NCBI GenBank assembly: GCA_009731375.1
Contig: BJOX01000043.1
Span: 739,166-768,482 of the forward strand
Origin: Paulinella micropora
Lineage: Eukaryota > Cercozoa > Imbricatea > Euglyphida
Length of the DNA: 29,317 nt
Direction: 5' to 3'
This document shows positions 27,130 through 29,317 of this stretch, in pieces. The position numbers and the translations under genes are program-made. Below the pieces are notes generated by a model. It saw nothing but the letters and a program-made list of their open reading frames with translations. It made no database searches and was not told the origin of the DNA. Position 1 is the first letter of the stretch. Each line of letters begins with the position of its first letter.

Positions 27130-27939
27130 ACCTCAGCACCGTAACCAGGCACTCTCTCACAGACCCCATGCGATTCAACGTCAAGCACGTTGAGCAGACC
27201 CTGTTGCTGGTAACTCACAGTCGTGGCAATGTTGTGTCTCCTTCTGAGTCGACCCTCGTGGGTGAGGAATTCAAGATTGCATACAACTTCTTGTCTGATC
27301 TGATCGATGACATTGTTCATGACCGTGCGATAATATACCCAGCAGGGGCAGCCCTTGACTGGGATTCGAAAGAAGACATGAAACAAATGCTTGTTATCTT
27401 CGATCTCAAGGGCGAAGTCATGGATGATGTGTTGCCGAAGTTTGCCTCAAACGTGGATTGGTGTCGACGACTGATTGTTTTTGACTGGCTGGTGACTGTT
27501 CGTGCCGCTATTGAAGACTGACTTGTTGACGATCCAGACAAAAGCGTTGATTTAGCCAGTGCGGAGTCAGGTGTGATTAGTCTCAGTAGTGTATCATCCT
27601 CCATGTCTTTTGGAGATCAACCGCAGGATGGCAAGGAACGTTCATCCCAGCACCGCATTTTGCATCGCCCTCGCCGAAGACGCTGCCGAGGTGATGCACC
27701 TGCTTCTGACTGCGAGTATGGCGCAGAGCGAAGCAGGAGACACTTCCGACAGTTCTGACAGTGATGTGTCCCAATTTACAGAATCAGCATCTACTGTCGA
27801 CTCCGACTCAGTGCAGCAGTCTTTGATGCATCCTGAGCGCAGAGCTGCACGTGGCGCCCGGGCGTCCACATGGCAGCTTCTGTTCTCTGAGGACATTCAG
27901 TCGGGTGCTTCTTCTTCCTCCCAGCAGAACACAATGTAG
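27130..27939 (+). pseudogene. Rightward host gene, apparently damaged
   Basis: After CCTCAG, the plus strand reads TRHSLTDPMRFNVKHVEQTL through a well-patterned segment ending VTVRAAIED and a TGA at about 27519. The same frame then continues protein-like (LVDDPDKSVDLASAESGV) to about 27,640. From there the better frame is the +1-shifted one starting near ATG 27628 (MARNVHPSTAFCIALAEDAA), a Ser/Asp-rich tail ending SSSQQNTM. One in-frame stop plus a frame switch suggest decay; small introns or sequence errors are alternatives. The minus strand is also partly open. Product unknown. Confidence 0.35.
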
Positions 27940-27944
27940 TGCAC

Positions 27945-28883
27945 GTTGTTTTTAGTTTACACTGACAACTCTGATGTTGGTTGTTCCTGTCTTCTGTTCA
28001 GATTTAAGGATTTCAGACATGCTTTAGCTTCATTCATTGTTGCCAACCAGTCATCGCTACAAGTTTTTGTAATCATTAAACTTCAAAAATATAACATATT
28101 TTTGTTTCATGGAAATTCATGTTTCGGATTTCTGTGTCTGTCCCATGGGAAGGGTTTGCTTTCCGTTTTCGCAGCACCTCACCGGTTGGCTTTTACAACT
28201 TGACTAGTTTCCAAGCTACACTTCTTCAATCTTGACTCACGAGTTCTTGCACAAACAACCCTGTCATGCTTTTCGTCCCTTCATTTCTTCTTTCCAGTCG
28301 TTGTTTGTAGTCATGTTTTTTTTCCAGCACTTGCTGAAACTGGAAAAATATTGTATATTTTCCTCTTGTGAGTCTATTGTGAACATGATTGTGTTTTATT
28401 AATTACAAAAATGATATTTACACTCCATAGGGTAAATGAAGCCGTACGTTGGCAGGTCCAAGAAGAACAGATCTACCAGACCCTATTTTCCGCTCCACCG
28501 GAGCCGCGAAAAAGAGTGGCTGGTGGCGAGAGTTAGCATGAACAGGCCGGGAAGTCAGCATTTAGCGGATTTAGATGCAGTCCGGCCTATTAATATTACT
28601 GTCTCTAATTTTTTTGCTTGCGTGTTCGCTGCAGATCTTTCTTCTTTGTCTCTGAGCTCTCTGTAATTAAGCGTAATTACACTTTTGAAAATGTTTAATA
28701 AGAAAGAAATTTCGTTTTGCGATTGGCCAACATGCCTGCAGATTTATATAATCTTGTTCACAAATCGATGTCTTGAGTTCGGTACCATGTTGCCTGTTCA
28801 ATTATTTCCGCATCTCTTCTTTCCTTTTTTTCGTCTGAGTTTTCTTTGTCGTAAGTGTGTGGTTTGGATCGCAAGGTGTGGCC
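27945..28883. other. Noncoding stretch between host genes
   Basis: No convincing gene. It contains two copies of the AT-rich hairpin (28084-28104, 28342-28363). Upstream of the exon at 28884, a T-rich stretch and CGCAAG could be the end of an intron or a leader. Confidence 0.4.
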
Positions 28884-28997
28884 ATGAATCCGCAGCAGCA
28901 GCAGCAGCTGGCTCACCAGCAGTATGCCATGCAAATGGCGCAGTACCAACGCGAACTAGCGCAATGGCAGCAACAACAACAGATATACCAACAGCAG
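28884..28997 (+). CDS. First coding exon of a Gln-rich host protein
   Basis: ATG 28884 in a GGCC-ATGA context opens MNPQQQQQLAHQQYAM and continues Gln/Ala/Tyr-rich for 38 codons to a CAG|GTTCGC donor exactly at a codon boundary. The sequence after it is a compound microsatellite, so the exon ends here. Low complexity prevents family assignment; such Gln-rich N-termini occur in transcription and RNA-processing factors. The gene continues beyond the window. Confidence 0.5.
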
Positions 28998-29085
28998 GTT
29001 CGCTCTGATATTTTTATCAGTACTTACACCCATAAATGTATCTATCTGCTCGTTTATGATCACTCTGTGTCCGTCTGTTCGCCTG

Positions 29086-29258
<173 letters not shown>

Positions 29259-29317
29259 ATATCTGAGGCGTACTGATGCAGCTAATGGCATATCCTCAAC
29301 GGACATAAGCCTCCAAT

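Overview
The window is a eukaryotic genomic scaffold in two unlike parts. It contains one assembly gap (32 N at 14977-15008), long microsatellites, short GT-AG introns and split genes. Positions 1 to about 12,360 are AT-rich and compact, with genes separated by tens of bases: the right-hand part of an endogenous virus-like element. From about 12,360 onward the DNA looks like ordinary host sequence. The host cannot be named from sequence alone; a protist or alga would fit.

Virus-like element. A rightward block reads: large protein with a parvovirus-type phospholipase A2 motif (10-2469), A32/FtsK-type packaging ATPase (2498-3400), two small unknown proteins (3472-4053, 4098-4496), double-jelly-roll major capsid protein (4574-5998), penton-like minor capsid protein (6036-6833) and a 75-aa protein. 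A fibre-like gene (7128-8360) points left. A small Cys-rich protein is followed tail-to-tail by a leftward tyrosine recombinase (8675-10057) whose motifs and long C-terminal domain fit a telomere resolvase (protelomerase). A coiled-coil protein and a possibly spliced 142-aa protein follow. The last 700 bp (11,640-12,360) has no gene but carries seven exact copies of TGTCCAACC in both orientations. Capsid gene content places the element with polinton-like viruses and adintoviruses. No polymerase, rve integrase or adenain-type protease gene is seen; if present, they lie left of the window.

Reading of the element (inference): the capsid genes form one late-type cluster, the ATPase packages DNA, and the telomere resolvase would process palindromic ends into closed hairpins. 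The 9-bp repeats would be its landing array or the replication origin. Perfect palindromes sit between several genes and may be RNA-processing or binding sites.

Host part. 12.4-15.5 kb is CA-rich microsatellite with internal segmental duplications. 16.5-18.25 kb holds the last two exons of a leftward host gene, whose intron is full of microsatellites and contains a nearly perfect 74-bp palindrome. 18.5-19.1 kb has a three-copy tandem repeat. 20.96-23.65 kb is an intact 896-aa Gag-like ORF with a CCCH finger and RGG tail. 24-28 kb holds exons of one leftward split gene and a rightward, apparently damaged gene, with a recurrent AT-rich hairpin in the noncoding gaps. The window ends in the first coding exon of a Gln-rich host protein followed by a compound microsatellite.
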